A model generated the notes under the pieces. That model saw only the letters and a program-made list of their open reading frames with translations. It was not told the origin of the DNA and searched no databases. From contig CASEZC010000034.1 of assembly GCA_949292385.1 (NCBI GenBank), positions 1 to 42,454 on the forward strand: a stretch of 42,454 bases of DNA, read 5' to 3'. The DNA comes from an uncultured Pseudomonadota bacterium (lineage in GTDB: Bacteria > Pseudomonadota > Alphaproteobacteria > Rs-D84). Position 1 is the first letter of the stretch, and each line of letters begins with the position of its first letter. The position numbers and the translations under genes were made by a program. Below, piece after piece: positions 33,901-42,454 of this stretch.

Positions 33901-36782
33901 TAAAACAAGAAACTTTAACAAGTCTTGTAAAGGATTACAACAATTACTACAAATATCAAACGATATCACAGGACAGAATTGTATCTCAGAATAAAATAGA
34001 TATATCTGATTCAGGTAACAGCATAGAATTAGACACAAAAAGTTCTGGAACATATGTACTGCAAATTCTTGACGCATCAGATAAAATCTTGGCCAACATC
34101 AATTACTATGTTGCTGGCGAAGAAAATTTATCGCTTCAAACTAATACAAACGCAGAATTGCAGGTAAAATTAAATTCAAAAGAATATGAACCTGGTCAGG
34201 ATATAGAACTTAACATTACAGCACCATATATTGGCACAGGTTTAATCACTATTGAACGAGATAAAGTATACGCATATAAATGGTTTAACACCAATACGAC
34301 ATCTTCCATTCAGCGTATAACCGTACCAAAAGATTTCGAAGGCACAGGTTATGTTAACGTTTCTTTCGTCCGCGATATAAATAGTCGTGATATATTCACA
34401 TCACCATATACATATGCGGTTGCACCTTTCTCTGCGGACGTAAGCAAACGAAAAATAACAGTAAACCTTTCTGCACCAAAAACAATCAGTGATAATAAAC
34501 TTACTATAAAATATAAAACATCAAAAGATGCTAACTTGATGATATTTGCCATCAACGAAGGTATTTTACAAGTTGCTAAATATCAAATACCAAACCCATT
34601 GGCACACTTCTTCAAGAAGTCAGCATTACAAGTAAATACTTATCAAATATTGTCTTTGTTGTTACCTGAATATAAAATCTTGCGCGAGTTTGCAAAAACT
34701 GGCGGTGGCGATTACGAAGGCGGCGCAAGCGATATAAATCAAATATTAACAAATCCTTTCGGCAGAAAAACTTTACCACCAGTTGCATTTTATTCAGGAA
34801 TAATAAAAACAAAAGCAAACACAGAAAAAGAAATATCTTTCGATGTTCCGGAATATTTTTCTGGCTCTATAAAGATTTTTGCGGTTGCAGCAAATGACTC
34901 GTCCGTAGGTTCAGCTGATACTGAAACAACGGTAAAATATCCGCTGACTATTACGACATCTTCTCCGTTATTTGTTGCACCAGGCGATTCTTTTGAAATA
35001 AATACTTTAATTTCAAATTCATATGAATCAGAACAAAACGCAGATAACGTAACCACAACAATAAAAGTTTCTGATAATATGGTTTTAAAGTCAGAAAATA
35101 AAGCGTCTAAAAAAATAGAACAGAATTCTGAAGACGTATTTAAGTATTCTGTAAAATCAACGGAAAAACTTGGTAACGCAGAAATATCTGTAAATGCCAC
35201 GCTATCTGATAATGCAGGTAAAGAATTATACAGCAAAAACAATGTATCAACGCTGTCAATTCGCCCTGCAACAACATATAAAACAGAAATCAGAACAGGT
35301 AAATTAAATTCAAAAACTACAAAAATAAAAAATTTCAATTTACCGGTATTTCCAGAACACAGTAATAAAGCATTGATAATATCTGGCAACGAAAGTTCTC
35401 TTGCCCTGCCCTTGTTCGCATATTTAAAAGAATACGATTATTCTTGCTCTGAACAGGTAGTATCAAAAGCAATGCCATATGCAATTATGCCGACAGATTC
35501 TTTACTTGGCACAACGCAAGAAACTTCATCAAAAGAAATTGAAAAAGCCATAAACGTCTTAAAAAATCGCCAAAACGATGACGGTTCTTTCAGCATGTGG
35601 TCTAATGATAATTATAACTCATTAGATAATTCTGATTATGAAACAGCGTATTTAACAGCTTATGCGACAGAATTTTTGACAATTGCGAAAGAAAATGGCT
35701 TTAACGTTCCTAAAAACATGCTTTCACGTGCAATCAATTATTTAAGAAGCTATGCAGGTGATACGATTAGCAACAATGAACAGGCACGCTCGGTTGCATT
35801 TGCGATTTATGCTATTACCAGAAATGGATACGTTACAACCAGCTATATAGATACATTTGAAGAATATGCAAATGCAAACATGAAAAACTGGGAAAAAGAA
35901 ATTTCTGGCGCATATATAGCAGCTTCATATAAACTATTAAAACAAGACGATTTAGCAGATAAATTAATATACAAATATAAAAAATCTGATTCCAAGAATT
36001 TTGAATATTCTGGCATATTCAGCAACAACATAGCTGATAATGCAATGTATTATTATCTGACAAAAACATATTTCGCAGATAGTGCTTCTGATATATATGA
36101 TTATATAGAAAACTATATCAATGCAGGAAATTATGATTCTTATACGGCATCAATCATAGTTATGGCGCTTTCCGGTAATAACGAATCCGCCAGCGATTTA
36201 TTAAAAGAAATTACCGTAACTTCAAACGATAAGAAGCTTGAATCTACTCTTCAAGATTCCAGCATAAAAGTAACGGTTCCTATGGATGCGGAATCTTTAG
36301 AAATAACCTGCTCTGGCTGTGAAAAGTCCACAAAATTGTTCTATACACTTTTACAGCAAGGTTATCCAAAAGCTTCAGAAGCGGAATCAAATGGCTTAGA
36401 AGTAATACGCGAATATTATGACCAACAAGGCAATCGCGTAACCAGTGGTAACATCGGTGATATTATAACAGTAAAAATATTTGCCCGTACTCGTGGTAAT
36501 GTAGAAAATGCATCTGACGTTGTGATATCAGATCTGTTACCTGGCGGTTTTATCATAGACGAAATAAAATCGGATGAATCTGAAAATATAGAAGTTCGAG
36601 AAGACCGAGTCATTATATACACAGATTTATCACGTACAGCAAAAGAAATATCATATACGGCTCAATTAGGCAGCACAGGAACATTTACAATTCCTGGAAT
36701 TTATGCCGAGTCTATGTATAATTCCAAAATAAATGCAACGGGCAATACAGGCACATTCAAAGTTTTAAATGAAGAAAACTAA
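30990..36782 (+). CDS. Bacterial alpha-2-macroglobulin with intact thioester motif
   Basis: A 1930-residue periplasmic protease trap of the YfhM type. Residues 1-35 are basic, followed by one membrane segment (about 36-52); there is no lipobox, so it is anchored by a transmembrane helix rather than by lipid as in many relatives. Many MG-type beta-sandwich domains follow, including YVFSDRGIYRPGENVIIAGIVK, a typical macroglobulin segment near 690. The thioester motif CSEQ is at 1486-1489, with the alpha-helical toroid (GSFSMWSNDN, then helical repeats) after it. An attacked bait region would expose the thioester and trap a protease. AAGGAAGGG precedes ATG 30990. The gene overlaps pbpC by 14 bases, the classic A2M-PBP1C pairing. 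Confidence 0.93.
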   Translation: MHKTKNANRNINSAKSKKKNNRSIFGSWKKIGFISLVALAVIILSAILLINIFSSDKNKTVFSLESNTPNPVQFSDKNFAIFANENKLPEINNNRDTYPTEDLILSYQLESGSYQSALKSNINDKDLQNKIQITPFIKGTWRIYGDSQIVFKPETDWPAGKKFTVRISEDILNPDIKTNKNKISFTTPEITANIESFNTYPAIKEKKSVIGVAVISFNYPIDTKGFKDKVFLKLDDEKLDFTVKYDRFDMTAMITTAPITITDNSQIIRLKINRVDALYGDSSTEKITAHETIESADNIFKISNLTTTVADNSEGNAEQLLLLNMTTAASSNTNWADKVSAYLLPEYIDSDEENEKNTHVWKIDEVTPEIIKESKKLNLKKVDFATPTGVYQYAFSYDVSDKNNRYIYVSVKNGIESSGGFILKDGLTKVMPVPYPAKEVKIAGSGALLSLSGEKKLGITARGGVEKAYVNLYKVKSSEINHLISQTYNIFDPKLSFKSWSFGVYDMSVVFQKTISFANKSMKETNYASVDLGDFLDRTKNDKTGIFIIQTGATESQAEYNDKRLVLLTDLGIIRKVNLDETSDVFISNLSDGTPASDVEISVLGRNGNAIWAGRTDSTGHAELPKFAWNEYRNAREPVAIVARRGNDISFIPFNSYAQQVEYSKFDVDGTYHISGTPLNAYVFSDRGIYRPGENVIIAGIVKNKTFKSLSGIPVKIEIRDSRGRIVLENTISLPSDGMFNVSYDTPENAVIGDYIANVFSLNSNNSIKDMLGTTNFRVEEFVPDTMKITANINGKTENGWLSPENITADVTLRNLFGTPAQNRKITAYAVLSPINFSFDKYSDYKFTPNFISGTGLASNTVQRAQTITQELQSTETDDNGNAKINVKFDKIVPSGTYSISLNIKGYEANGGKSVQTNVSTRVSDAKYLVGYKVNSDLSYINRNDKQNIKVIAIDHTATPITVKDLTLRLIKQETLTSLVKDYNNYYKYQTISQDRIVSQNKIDISDSGNSIELDTKSSGTYVLQILDASDKILANINYYVAGEENLSLQTNTNAELQVKLNSKEYEPGQDIELNITAPYIGTGLITIERDKVYAYKWFNTNTTSSIQRITVPKDFEGTGYVNVSFVRDINSRDIFTSPYTYAVAPFSADVSKRKITVNLSAPKTISDNKLTIKYKTSKDANLMIFAINEGILQVAKYQIPNPLAHFFKKSALQVNTYQILSLLLPEYKILREFAKTGGGDYEGGASDINQILTNPFGRKTLPPVAFYSGIIKTKANTEKEISFDVPEYFSGSIKIFAVAANDSSVGSADTETTVKYPLTITTSSPLFVAPGDSFEINTLISNSYESEQNADNVTTTIKVSDNMVLKSENKASKKIEQNSEDVFKYSVKSTEKLGNAEISVNATLSDNAGKELYSKNNVSTLSIRPATTYKTEIRTGKLNSKTTKIKNFNLPVFPEHSNKALIISGNESSLALPLFAYLKEYDYSCSEQVVSKAMPYAIMPTDSLLGTTQETSSKEIEKAINVLKNRQNDDGSFSMWSNDNYNSLDNSDYETAYLTAYATEFLTIAKENGFNVPKNMLSRAINYLRSYAGDTISNNEQARSVAFAIYAITRNGYVTTSYIDTFEEYANANMKNWEKEISGAYIAASYKLLKQDDLADKLIYKYKKSDSKNFEYSGIFSNNIADNAMYYYLTKTYFADSASDIYDYIENYINAGNYDSYTASIIVMALSGNNESASDLLKEITVTSNDKKLESTLQDSSIKVTVPMDAESLEITCSGCEKSTKLFYTLLQQGYPKASEAESNGLEVIREYYDQQGNRVTSGNIGDIITVKIFARTRGNVENASDVVISDLLPGGFIIDEIKSDESENIEVREDRVIIYTDLSRTAKEISYTAQLGSTGTFTIPGIYAESMYNSKINATGNTGTFKVLNEEN

Positions 36783-39180
36783 TAAACTCAATCAGTTAAT
36801 TGATTTGGCGGTGAAATACATTCACCGCCATAGAATTTTGTTTTTATCAATTGCTGTATTGGTAATATTATATTTAATAATTAAGATATTTTTTACCCCG
36901 CCCCTACTAAAAGATATACATTTTTCAAAAGCTTATTTTGATAGAAACGATAAATTATTGCGTATGACGATAAGCGCCGATGAAAAATATCGTATATTCA
37001 CCCCTATTTCTGAAATCAGCCCCTATATTCAACAAGCAACAATATTGTATGAAGATAAATACTTCAAATATCACATTGGTATAAACCCAGTATCTTTAAT
37101 TAAAGCAACAATTAACTATTTTTCTGCTGGCAGTCGTCAGATAGGTGCATCAACCATAACGATGCAAGTTGCCAGATTAAAATACAAATTAAACACCAAG
37201 AATATCAGTGGAAAACTGAAACAAATTGCCGCAGCAATTTACATAGACGCATTTTATAGCAAAGAAGAAATTCTTGAAGCATATCTTAATTTGGCCCCTT
37301 ATGGCGGTAACATCGAAGGTATAGGTTCCGCATCATTAATATATTTTGAAAAGCCAGCAGATAAATTATCGAAAATAGAAGCAATCACATTATCAACCGT
37401 TCCACAAAATCCTGTCAAACGCGGTCTAAATAGCCATGCAGGCTTACAAAACATTGAAAAAATGAGAAAAGATTTAGTAAGCCGTTGGATAGAAAAATAT
37501 CCAGCAGACACAAACCTATATTCTTTGGCAGAAATGCCTATAAACATCAGAACAACAAAGCAACTGCCATTTTTAGCCCCACACTTTGTAAATCATGAAA
37601 TAGAAAAACACAATAACTACTGGGCTAGTCTCGGTCCACAACAGTCAATAATAAAAACCACACTTGATTTAGATTTACAAACAAAACTTGAATCAACATT
37701 ACGAAATGAAATATCTAAACGAAAATCAATTGGCGTAACAAATGCTGCAGCAATTCTAGTTAATTACAAAACCATGGAAGAACTTGTCCATATCGGCTCG
37801 GCCGACTATTACAACAAAGAAATTTATGGTGAAAACGATGGTGTTCATGCGAGACGCAGTCCTGGTTCTACGCTTAAGCCCCTAATTTATGCTGCCGCAG
37901 TTGATAAAGGCTATATACATTCTATGACATTATTAAAAGACGCAAAAATAAGCTTTGGCGTGTATGCGCCGGAAAACGCAGACAATGAATTTTATGGTCC
38001 TGTTCTGGCACGAGACGCCTTAACACACTCCAGAAACATACCTGCTATAAATTTATTAAAACAGATTGGCGTAAAAAACTTTTATAATTTACTATCTGAA
38101 TCCGGTGTTACAAATTTAAAATCACCTGAACATTATGGAATTTCCATCGCTTTGGGCGGGGCAGAAGTATCTATGTTCGAACTTGCCGAAATATATACAA
38201 CAATGGCAAATCTTGGCAAGCACTATAAAATAAATACCGAAAAAAATTTATTCAACGAATCAGAAGCAGAACAAATTTTATCTCCAGAAGCATTCTTTTT
38301 AGTTTTGGATATGCTATCAAGACAATCGATACCATTAAGAAAGATACCATTTACCAAACAAAAAAACTCTAATTTAATACACTATTGGAAAACTGGAACA
38401 TCTTCTTCTTTTCGAGATGCATGGACGGCTGGTATATTTGGTGATTATGTACTAATTGTTTGGGTTGGTAATTTTGACGGTCAACCCAATAATTCTTTCA
38501 GTGGCGCAAAAACGGCAGCTCCAATATATTTCTCGTTGGCGCAAAGCGTTATAAACTACTACTCTATAAAAGGTGAAAAAGTAACTAACAATAATTTTTA
38601 TAATTCTGATTTAAATATATCAGAAATAGAAATGTGTGACGGTGTCGGTGGGTTGGCAGGTAAGTACTGCCCTAAAAAAACAAAAGCATATTTTATTCCA
38701 GGCAAATCGCCAATAGAAACAAGCTCCATATATCGCGCTGTTCCAATAGATAAAACAACCGGACTAAGAGCATGTACGAACGATTCAACTAAAACTAGAA
38801 TGGAAGTTTTTGAATTCTGGGATGCGGAATATCTTGATATGTTTCGTCGTGCTGGTATAAAGAGAAAAACGCCACCACCATTTATGCCTAATTGTAACCT
38901 AGACGAAATAACTAATAACCGTATGCCACCAGTAATATTATCGCCCATTAAAGACACACGCATAGTGATAACGTCTGAAAAAGATTCAGAAAAAATTTAT
39001 TTCAAAGCTATATCAGATATGCCTGAGGCAAAAATATTTTGGTTCTTAGATAATGACTTAATAGGCACCAGCTTTTCTGGGCAAGCCTTTTCAAAAGATG
39101 TCCCAATGGGAGAACACACAATAAGAATAATTGATGAAATGGGTGGTGCGGAAAGTGCAAATTTTTCGGTAATTAAATAA
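36769..39180 (+). CDS. pbpC: Penicillin-binding protein 1C
   Basis: An 803-residue bifunctional peptidoglycan synthase of the inner membrane. A cytoplasmic tail and one membrane helix (about 21-43) lead to a GT51 glycosyltransferase domain (about 60-240) with the catalytic Glu region YEDKYFKYHIGINP and GASTITMQVARL. The transpeptidase domain (about 300-570) has SxxK as STLK starting at Ser 367, the SRN motif in HSRNIPA and KTGTS at 541-545. The C-terminal domain (about 710-803) matches the PBP1C-specific BiPBP_C module. All catalytic residues are present. It begins inside the last codons of the macroglobulin gene in another frame, so the two are translated together; the trap probably protects the wall-building site when the outer membrane is breached. 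Confidence 0.96.
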   Translation: MKKTNKLNQLIDLAVKYIHRHRILFLSIAVLVILYLIIKIFFTPPLLKDIHFSKAYFDRNDKLLRMTISADEKYRIFTPISEISPYIQQATILYEDKYFKYHIGINPVSLIKATINYFSAGSRQIGASTITMQVARLKYKLNTKNISGKLKQIAAAIYIDAFYSKEEILEAYLNLAPYGGNIEGIGSASLIYFEKPADKLSKIEAITLSTVPQNPVKRGLNSHAGLQNIEKMRKDLVSRWIEKYPADTNLYSLAEMPINIRTTKQLPFLAPHFVNHEIEKHNNYWASLGPQQSIIKTTLDLDLQTKLESTLRNEISKRKSIGVTNAAAILVNYKTMEELVHIGSADYYNKEIYGENDGVHARRSPGSTLKPLIYAAAVDKGYIHSMTLLKDAKISFGVYAPENADNEFYGPVLARDALTHSRNIPAINLLKQIGVKNFYNLLSESGVTNLKSPEHYGISIALGGAEVSMFELAEIYTTMANLGKHYKINTEKNLFNESEAEQILSPEAFFLVLDMLSRQSIPLRKIPFTKQKNSNLIHYWKTGTSSSFRDAWTAGIFGDYVLIVWVGNFDGQPNNSFSGAKTAAPIYFSLAQSVINYYSIKGEKVTNNNFYNSDLNISEIEMCDGVGGLAGKYCPKKTKAYFIPGKSPIETSSIYRAVPIDKTTGLRACTNDSTKTRMEVFEFWDAEYLDMFRRAGIKRKTPPPFMPNCNLDEITNNRMPPVILSPIKDTRIVITSEKDSEKIYFKAISDMPEAKIFWFLDNDLIGTSFSGQAFSKDVPMGEHTIRIIDEMGGAESANFSVIK

Positions 39181-39182
39181 GA

Positions 39183-40073
39183 TTAATTTAATAAAAACTT
39201 GCTTATATAATTGAAAGAAATTCCAAAAATAAGATTACTGCCATATAAATCTGTTCCGCGAGCTTTTGCCAATCTATACTGCGCATAAGGTCCCATTGTA
39301 AATTTACCCCATAAATTAGTATCCAATCTTATAACTGCGCTTAAATCGCGTTCTAAGTCTGTTGGGATATATTCCGAATAGTCGAAATATTCACGATAAT
39401 AACCATCAAAAGAAAATTTTACACCCTTTCTAACAAGGTATTCCAAACGCCAACCAAATTCAGCACCAAGCTTACTATTTTGTTCATGAGCATATGTGAA
39501 ATCATATTCATGTATACCCGCCAAATATAAACTTTTTATTATTTTATGATCGAACAAAGAAATACCAGCACTTGAACGAATAATATTTTGTCTTGGATTA
39601 GCTTCTGTATCCTCAAACTGAGTTTCATAAGCTTCGCGAATTGTCGGGCCAAATTTTAACGAAGAGAACTCCCAACACGAATAAGATAAATTGCTGGAAA
39701 ACAATATCTTATCTGCATTTTCGTCGGTAGTCGCTGGGGCATTATAAGGTTTTAAAGTGGTTTTACCATACTCCATAAACAAACCATTATCCCACTTAAA
39801 TTTATTCTTTGTATACTCTAAGACAGTATCCAAAGCTCCCTTTATGTAATCCTGACTTGTCGCATTCAAAGCAGACACAGGAGAATCAGCATACTCCGCG
39901 GCATTACGCACCTGTGTTTTTGACATATCCAAGCCAATGCGACGAATTGATAATACTAATTTTGAGGCATCTGAATCTGCATTTTCTGTTTCTACTTCTG
40001 CATATGCATTAAATGAACAAAATACTCCCAGTAACAAAAATGATAAAAAACGTTTATAAAAAATATTTTTCAT
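39183..40073 (-). CDS. Outer-membrane beta-barrel protein, unknown
   Basis: A 296-residue protein I cannot assign. A signal peptide (residues 1-25, FCSFNAYA) is followed by about 60 residues of helical sequence, then strands of alternating hydrophobic and polar residues with many aromatics (SSLKFGPTIREAYETQF, FSFDGYYREYFDYSEY, FTMGPYAQYRLAKARG, LIFGISFNYISKFLL), typical of an outer-membrane barrel. It ends in LLN rather than Phe, so the Bam signal is weak. The start at 40073 sits five bases after the preceding stop and gives a good signal peptide; GGAAAT upstream overlaps that gene. It is the third gene of an operon with the omptin-like gene. Its stop is two bases from the convergent pbpC stop. 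Confidence 0.72.
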   Translation of the reverse strand: MKNIFYKRFLSFLLLGVFCSFNAYAEVETENADSDASKLVLSIRRIGLDMSKTQVRNAAEYADSPVSALNATSQDYIKGALDTVLEYTKNKFKWDNGLFMEYGKTTLKPYNAPATTDENADKILFSSNLSYSCWEFSSLKFGPTIREAYETQFEDTEANPRQNIIRSSAGISLFDHKIIKSLYLAGIHEYDFTYAHEQNSKLGAEFGWRLEYLVRKGVKFSFDGYYREYFDYSEYIPTDLERDLSAVIRLDTNLWGKFTMGPYAQYRLAKARGTDLYGSNLIFGISFNYISKFLLN

Positions 40074-40078
40074 CACAG

Positions 40079-40696
40079 CTATTTCCATATCCGCAAAATA
40101 CCGTCTTGATTAGAATAGCGCCAACCATTTTCTCGTATTGCTATTGTAAAACTTCCTCTTTTAGCACTTGGTATCTCAACAGTAACTTGATTTCCATTTA
40201 TATATTTAGTTCCTATTTCAATACCATCTGCACGCGCCAATTGCTGCAAATTCATCCAGCCCGCAATTTTATCAGACATTATGACTTGTACCAAAAAAAC
40301 ATCCTTATTATTATCTGCATCTGTTAACCAATTTTGAACATTCTTTTCGGTTAACCAATTTTTTGCAGCCTCTCTATCAACCGTCATTGTTATATCAGCT
40401 GAATAAGTGGTATTAGACTGTTTTTCACCGGCAATACTTGAAGAAGCAATCATATTTGTCAGTTCTGTATTTGTCGCACTTGCAACCGCAGGTTTCAACT
40501 GCTCTACATTAGAATACTGAGACAACGTATCTGTTATTATCTGTCTACGCGCCTCATCAAAAGCCATATTTTTGGCGTTTGCTGCAGTATCACTGGTAAT
40601 ATTAACAGACACGGTATCCGTCAGCCCTGCAGCATTTGCCACTGACAAGGCACTAACGAACACACCCATAAATAAAAATAATTTTAATAATTTCAT
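40079..40696 (-). CDS. Periplasmic protein of unknown function
   Basis: A 205-residue protein with a clear signal peptide (residues 1-22, ALSVANA). The N-terminal part, SVNITSDTAANAKNMAFDEARRQIITDTL, resembles the opening segment of DUF2066-like periplasmic proteins, in which tandem Ala/Arg residues form a helix after a beta strand. This is a weak resemblance. A second alpha/beta region (about 110-205) contains WLTEKNVQNWLTDADNNKDVFLVQVIMSD and ends in GWRYSNQDGILRIWK. It is the middle gene of a three-gene operon with seven and five base gaps, between two predicted barrels, and may be an assembly or accessory factor for one of them. Confidence 0.7.
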   Translation of the reverse strand: MKLLKLFLFMGVFVSALSVANAAGLTDTVSVNITSDTAANAKNMAFDEARRQIITDTLSQYSNVEQLKPAVASATNTELTNMIASSSIAGEKQSNTTYSADITMTVDREAAKNWLTEKNVQNWLTDADNNKDVFLVQVIMSDKIAGWMNLQQLARADGIEIGTKYINGNQVTVEIPSAKRGSFTIAIRENGWRYSNQDGILRIWK

Positions 40697-40703
40697 ACCA
40701 CTA

Positions 40704-42191
40704 TCAGAACTTTGCGTTCACCCCTACTCTAATCCCCATGGATTTATAGAAAGCTTCTATTTCACCATTTGCGGAACAAACCCAACCAGGGCACTGTGTT
40801 TCTAAATTCTTTATATTTATAGCTTCTGCACTACCTGTTTCTGGATTCAGCATAGCTTCTTCATTTTCATACAAACCAGAATTCAAAATGGCATTATACC
40901 AATCCATATAGTAATCGCCATTTAGATATGTTTTTGCATCGGCTCCATTTACAGAATAATAATCATAAGTCAAACCAATAGAAAGCGCAACAGAATTTGT
41001 TATAGCTGTTGTCCAGTTTGCTGCCAAACCTAAATGTAATGCGGACCCCATACCAGCTTCGTCCTCGACACTCTTTGGATGTTGCCAGTCAAAACGGTAC
41101 GGCTGATCGCCTGTCGCCTTATACCCAGGCAAACCCAATTCTACGCGACCATTTACAGTATTATTTTCATTAATATCATAATCCATATCAACCGCCACAT
41201 ATGGTCCTGCCCAAGAAACGTCATAATCATGACTTGTGCCAGGTTGTTGATAGAAATAAGTTCCGCCTGGATTTATACCATTTGCTCCATCAGCAATATC
41301 CCAAAAACCGTCATTATTTTCATCTTTGGCATACCATAAAACTTCCTGAGTACCATTATCATAATGAATGATTATAATAGGATTACATTGAATTTCGCCA
41401 CTACCAACATCAACGCACTGCCCTGTGTCTACAGAAAGCCCATAGTTTTTTTCTGTTGTTAAATTATAGCTTAAATATCTATAGCCAACTGATGGCGTAA
41501 ATTTTAAATTCCCTATTTTAAAGAAATCAACCAAACCAATACCCGCATTGAATCCCATCATGCTTCCACCTTGACTGGTTCCAACAGACAAAGCATGTCC
41601 TAACTGATTTCCAATAACGCTGTTATCGTCCGCATTTATCCATTGCGTTATAAAATACCCACCATTTGTAACGTCATCATCAACCATATAAGACTCGCCG
41701 GCCTGCATACCGTACTTAAAGCCAGCATCTATCTGCATCTTTGAGCTACCCAAATCAAAAGCGTAGCCTGCATTCAAATCCAAAACATTCCAAGAAATAT
41801 TATCATAATGTAATATACTTCCCGATTCTTTCATATCAAACTGCCACATAGCCATTTCACGTGACACACCGGCATTTGCCCAAAAACCACTTTTAGTATT
41901 ACCAACCGTTGCCGCAGGAGCAACGCTAGCGGTTTTAGTCGCCTGCTGTTGTGTATTTGAATATCTAGAACTAGAATAACTTGAAGGAGAATAGTTTGGA
42001 CTTGTATAACTTCTGTTATAAGAACTATAAGAATTATACCCCGTCGTCTGACGCTGCGCATAATTTTGTGTAGAATAGCTTTGCTGAGGATTCTGATAAT
42101 ATCCTGTATAATAAGTTCCTGCAGCATTTGCAATAATTGGCAACAAAGCAAACAAAGAACTATGCAAAACCAAGCGCGACAAACTCTTCAT
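40704..42191 (-). CDS. Omptin-like outer-membrane barrel protein
   Basis: A 495-residue outer-membrane protein. After a signal peptide (1-23) comes a Tyr/Ser/Gln/Asn-rich low-complexity stretch (about 25-95), then strands of a beta-barrel ending in GIRVGVNAKF with terminal Phe. Parts of the barrel resemble the OmpT/Pla protease family in order: SYMVDDDV (compare MVDQDW, whose two Asp are catalytic), VGYRYLSYNLTTEKNY (compare the strand after it), WAGPYVAVDMDYDI (compare MPYIGLTGSYRY), and FDWQHPKS where omptins have the DEH catalytic pair. The Asp-to-His spacing is one residue longer here, so protease activity is uncertain. The long disordered N-terminus is not an omptin feature. GGAAGGG precedes ATG 42191. 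First gene of a three-gene operon. Confidence 0.65.
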   Translation of the reverse strand: MKSLSRLVLHSSLFALLPIIANAAGTYYTGYYQNPQQSYSTQNYAQRQTTGYNSYSSYNRSYTSPNYSPSSYSSSRYSNTQQQATKTASVAPAATVGNTKSGFWANAGVSREMAMWQFDMKESGSILHYDNISWNVLDLNAGYAFDLGSSKMQIDAGFKYGMQAGESYMVDDDVTNGGYFITQWINADDNSVIGNQLGHALSVGTSQGGSMMGFNAGIGLVDFFKIGNLKFTPSVGYRYLSYNLTTEKNYGLSVDTGQCVDVGSGEIQCNPIIIIHYDNGTQEVLWYAKDENNDGFWDIADGANGINPGGTYFYQQPGTSHDYDVSWAGPYVAVDMDYDINENNTVNGRVELGLPGYKATGDQPYRFDWQHPKSVEDEAGMGSALHLGLAANWTTAITNSVALSIGLTYDYYSVNGADAKTYLNGDYYMDWYNAILNSGLYENEEAMLNPETGSAEAINIKNLETQCPGWVCSANGEIEAFYKSMGIRVGVNAKF

Positions 42192-42333
42192 TTTTCCCTT
42201 CCTTTTATTTTTATAAATTTCTTAACAATTGTATCATAAAAATGTTGAAAAAAAAACTGCTTCTTTGTATTATTCACATCCGAAGCGATATAGCAAGACT
42301 GCTCCCTACCATATTTTAGGCAACAGACTTGTG

Positions 42334-42454
42334 ACCGATTGCAGATATGGCGACTACGAAGCAAAGCGAAGTGCCGCCCTGTTGTAGAATTCAAACACGC
42401 AACCAATTGCGGATATGGCGACTACGAAACAAAGTGAAGTGCCGCCCTGTTGTA
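42334..42454. repeat. Two 53-bp direct repeats, 68-bp period, running off the window
   Basis: Copy 1 is 42334-42386 and copy 2 is 42402-42454; they differ at four positions (G/A, A/G, G/A, C/T). The unit contains an imperfect hairpin: GGC, ACT and CG pair with CG, AGT and GCC around an A/G-rich loop. In copy 2 one C-G partner becomes a G-T wobble, so pairing is kept. Spacers are 15 nt and unrelated. The window ends exactly at the end of copy 2, so more copies may follow. No protein coding is evident. Confidence 0.75.

Noticed and set aside
34349..35389. Antisense open frames within the macroglobulin gene
   Set aside because: No start signals or recognisable domains; long plus-strand coding with a confirmed thioester motif explains the region.
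42188..42406. Open frame of 72 codons on the minus strand through the right-end repeat
   Set aside because: It covers most of copy 1 of the repeat and the promoter region of the omptin-like gene, has no recognisable protein features, and is better explained by the repeat.
42334..42454. CRISPR array at the window end
   Set aside because: Repeat units of 53 bp with 15-nt spacers are the wrong proportions, the repeats are not identical, and no cas gene is visible.

Overview
The window is AT-rich (coding and non-coding) and reads as chromosomal DNA of an anaerobic or microaerophilic Gram-negative bacterium. I infer an alphaproteobacterium, possibly of the small-genome, host- or gut-associated kind. 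The reasons are the Lpt, BamE and EnvC envelope genes, a CarD-type regulator, the rpsB-tsf pair, many signal-peptide-bearing proteins of no recognisable family, and a full-length pyruvate:ferredoxin oxidoreductase in place of a visible pyruvate dehydrogenase. Placement rests on recognition of the proteins, not on any search.

Layout, left to right. A tRNA-Pro (minus) is followed by a secreted Cys-rich protein and an arginase-family hydrolase (plus). A short minus-strand accessory cluster follows: a nested Rz/Rz1-like spanin pair and a protein with faint kinase features. Next come rho (minus) and ssb (plus), a 1.6 kb-codon autotransporter (minus), enolase with a small Imm-like membrane protein (plus), a 52-residue small protein, an OmpA-type lipoprotein and a secreted protein (all minus). 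LptC-LptB (plus) faces carD, a Cys-rich secreted protein, bamE and nifJ (minus). A second accessory stretch holds two tandem Cys/Leu repeat paralogues (minus), ctpA (minus), a Fic protein with an altered catalytic motif (plus) and an APH-like kinase (minus). Then envC-tyrS, tsf and rpsB (minus), the alpha-2-macroglobulin/pbpC pair (plus), and a three-gene outer-membrane/periplasmic operon (minus) whose first gene looks omptin-like. The window ends in two copies of a 53-bp repeat.

Functional themes. Much of the window builds or guards the envelope: LptB/C export LPS, BamE helps insert barrels, the OmpA-like lipoprotein ties the outer membrane to peptidoglycan, EnvC and PBP1C remodel peptidoglycan, A2M probably traps proteases near PBP1C, and CtpA trims periplasmic proteins. 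The autotransporter, omptin-like barrel, A2M, repeat proteins, Fic and kinase-like proteins together would suit a host-associated life, but that is inference.

Regulation. Many genes have visible sigma-70-like promoters (TTGACA-like box, usually 16-17 nt, TATAAT-like box) and AAAGGA-type ribosome sites. Several genes without a ribosome site have their ATG only 6-7 nt after a -10 box, which suggests leaderless mRNAs. Intergenic regions are short and no gene-free stretch exceeds 300 bases. Several convergent gene pairs share one symmetrical terminator.
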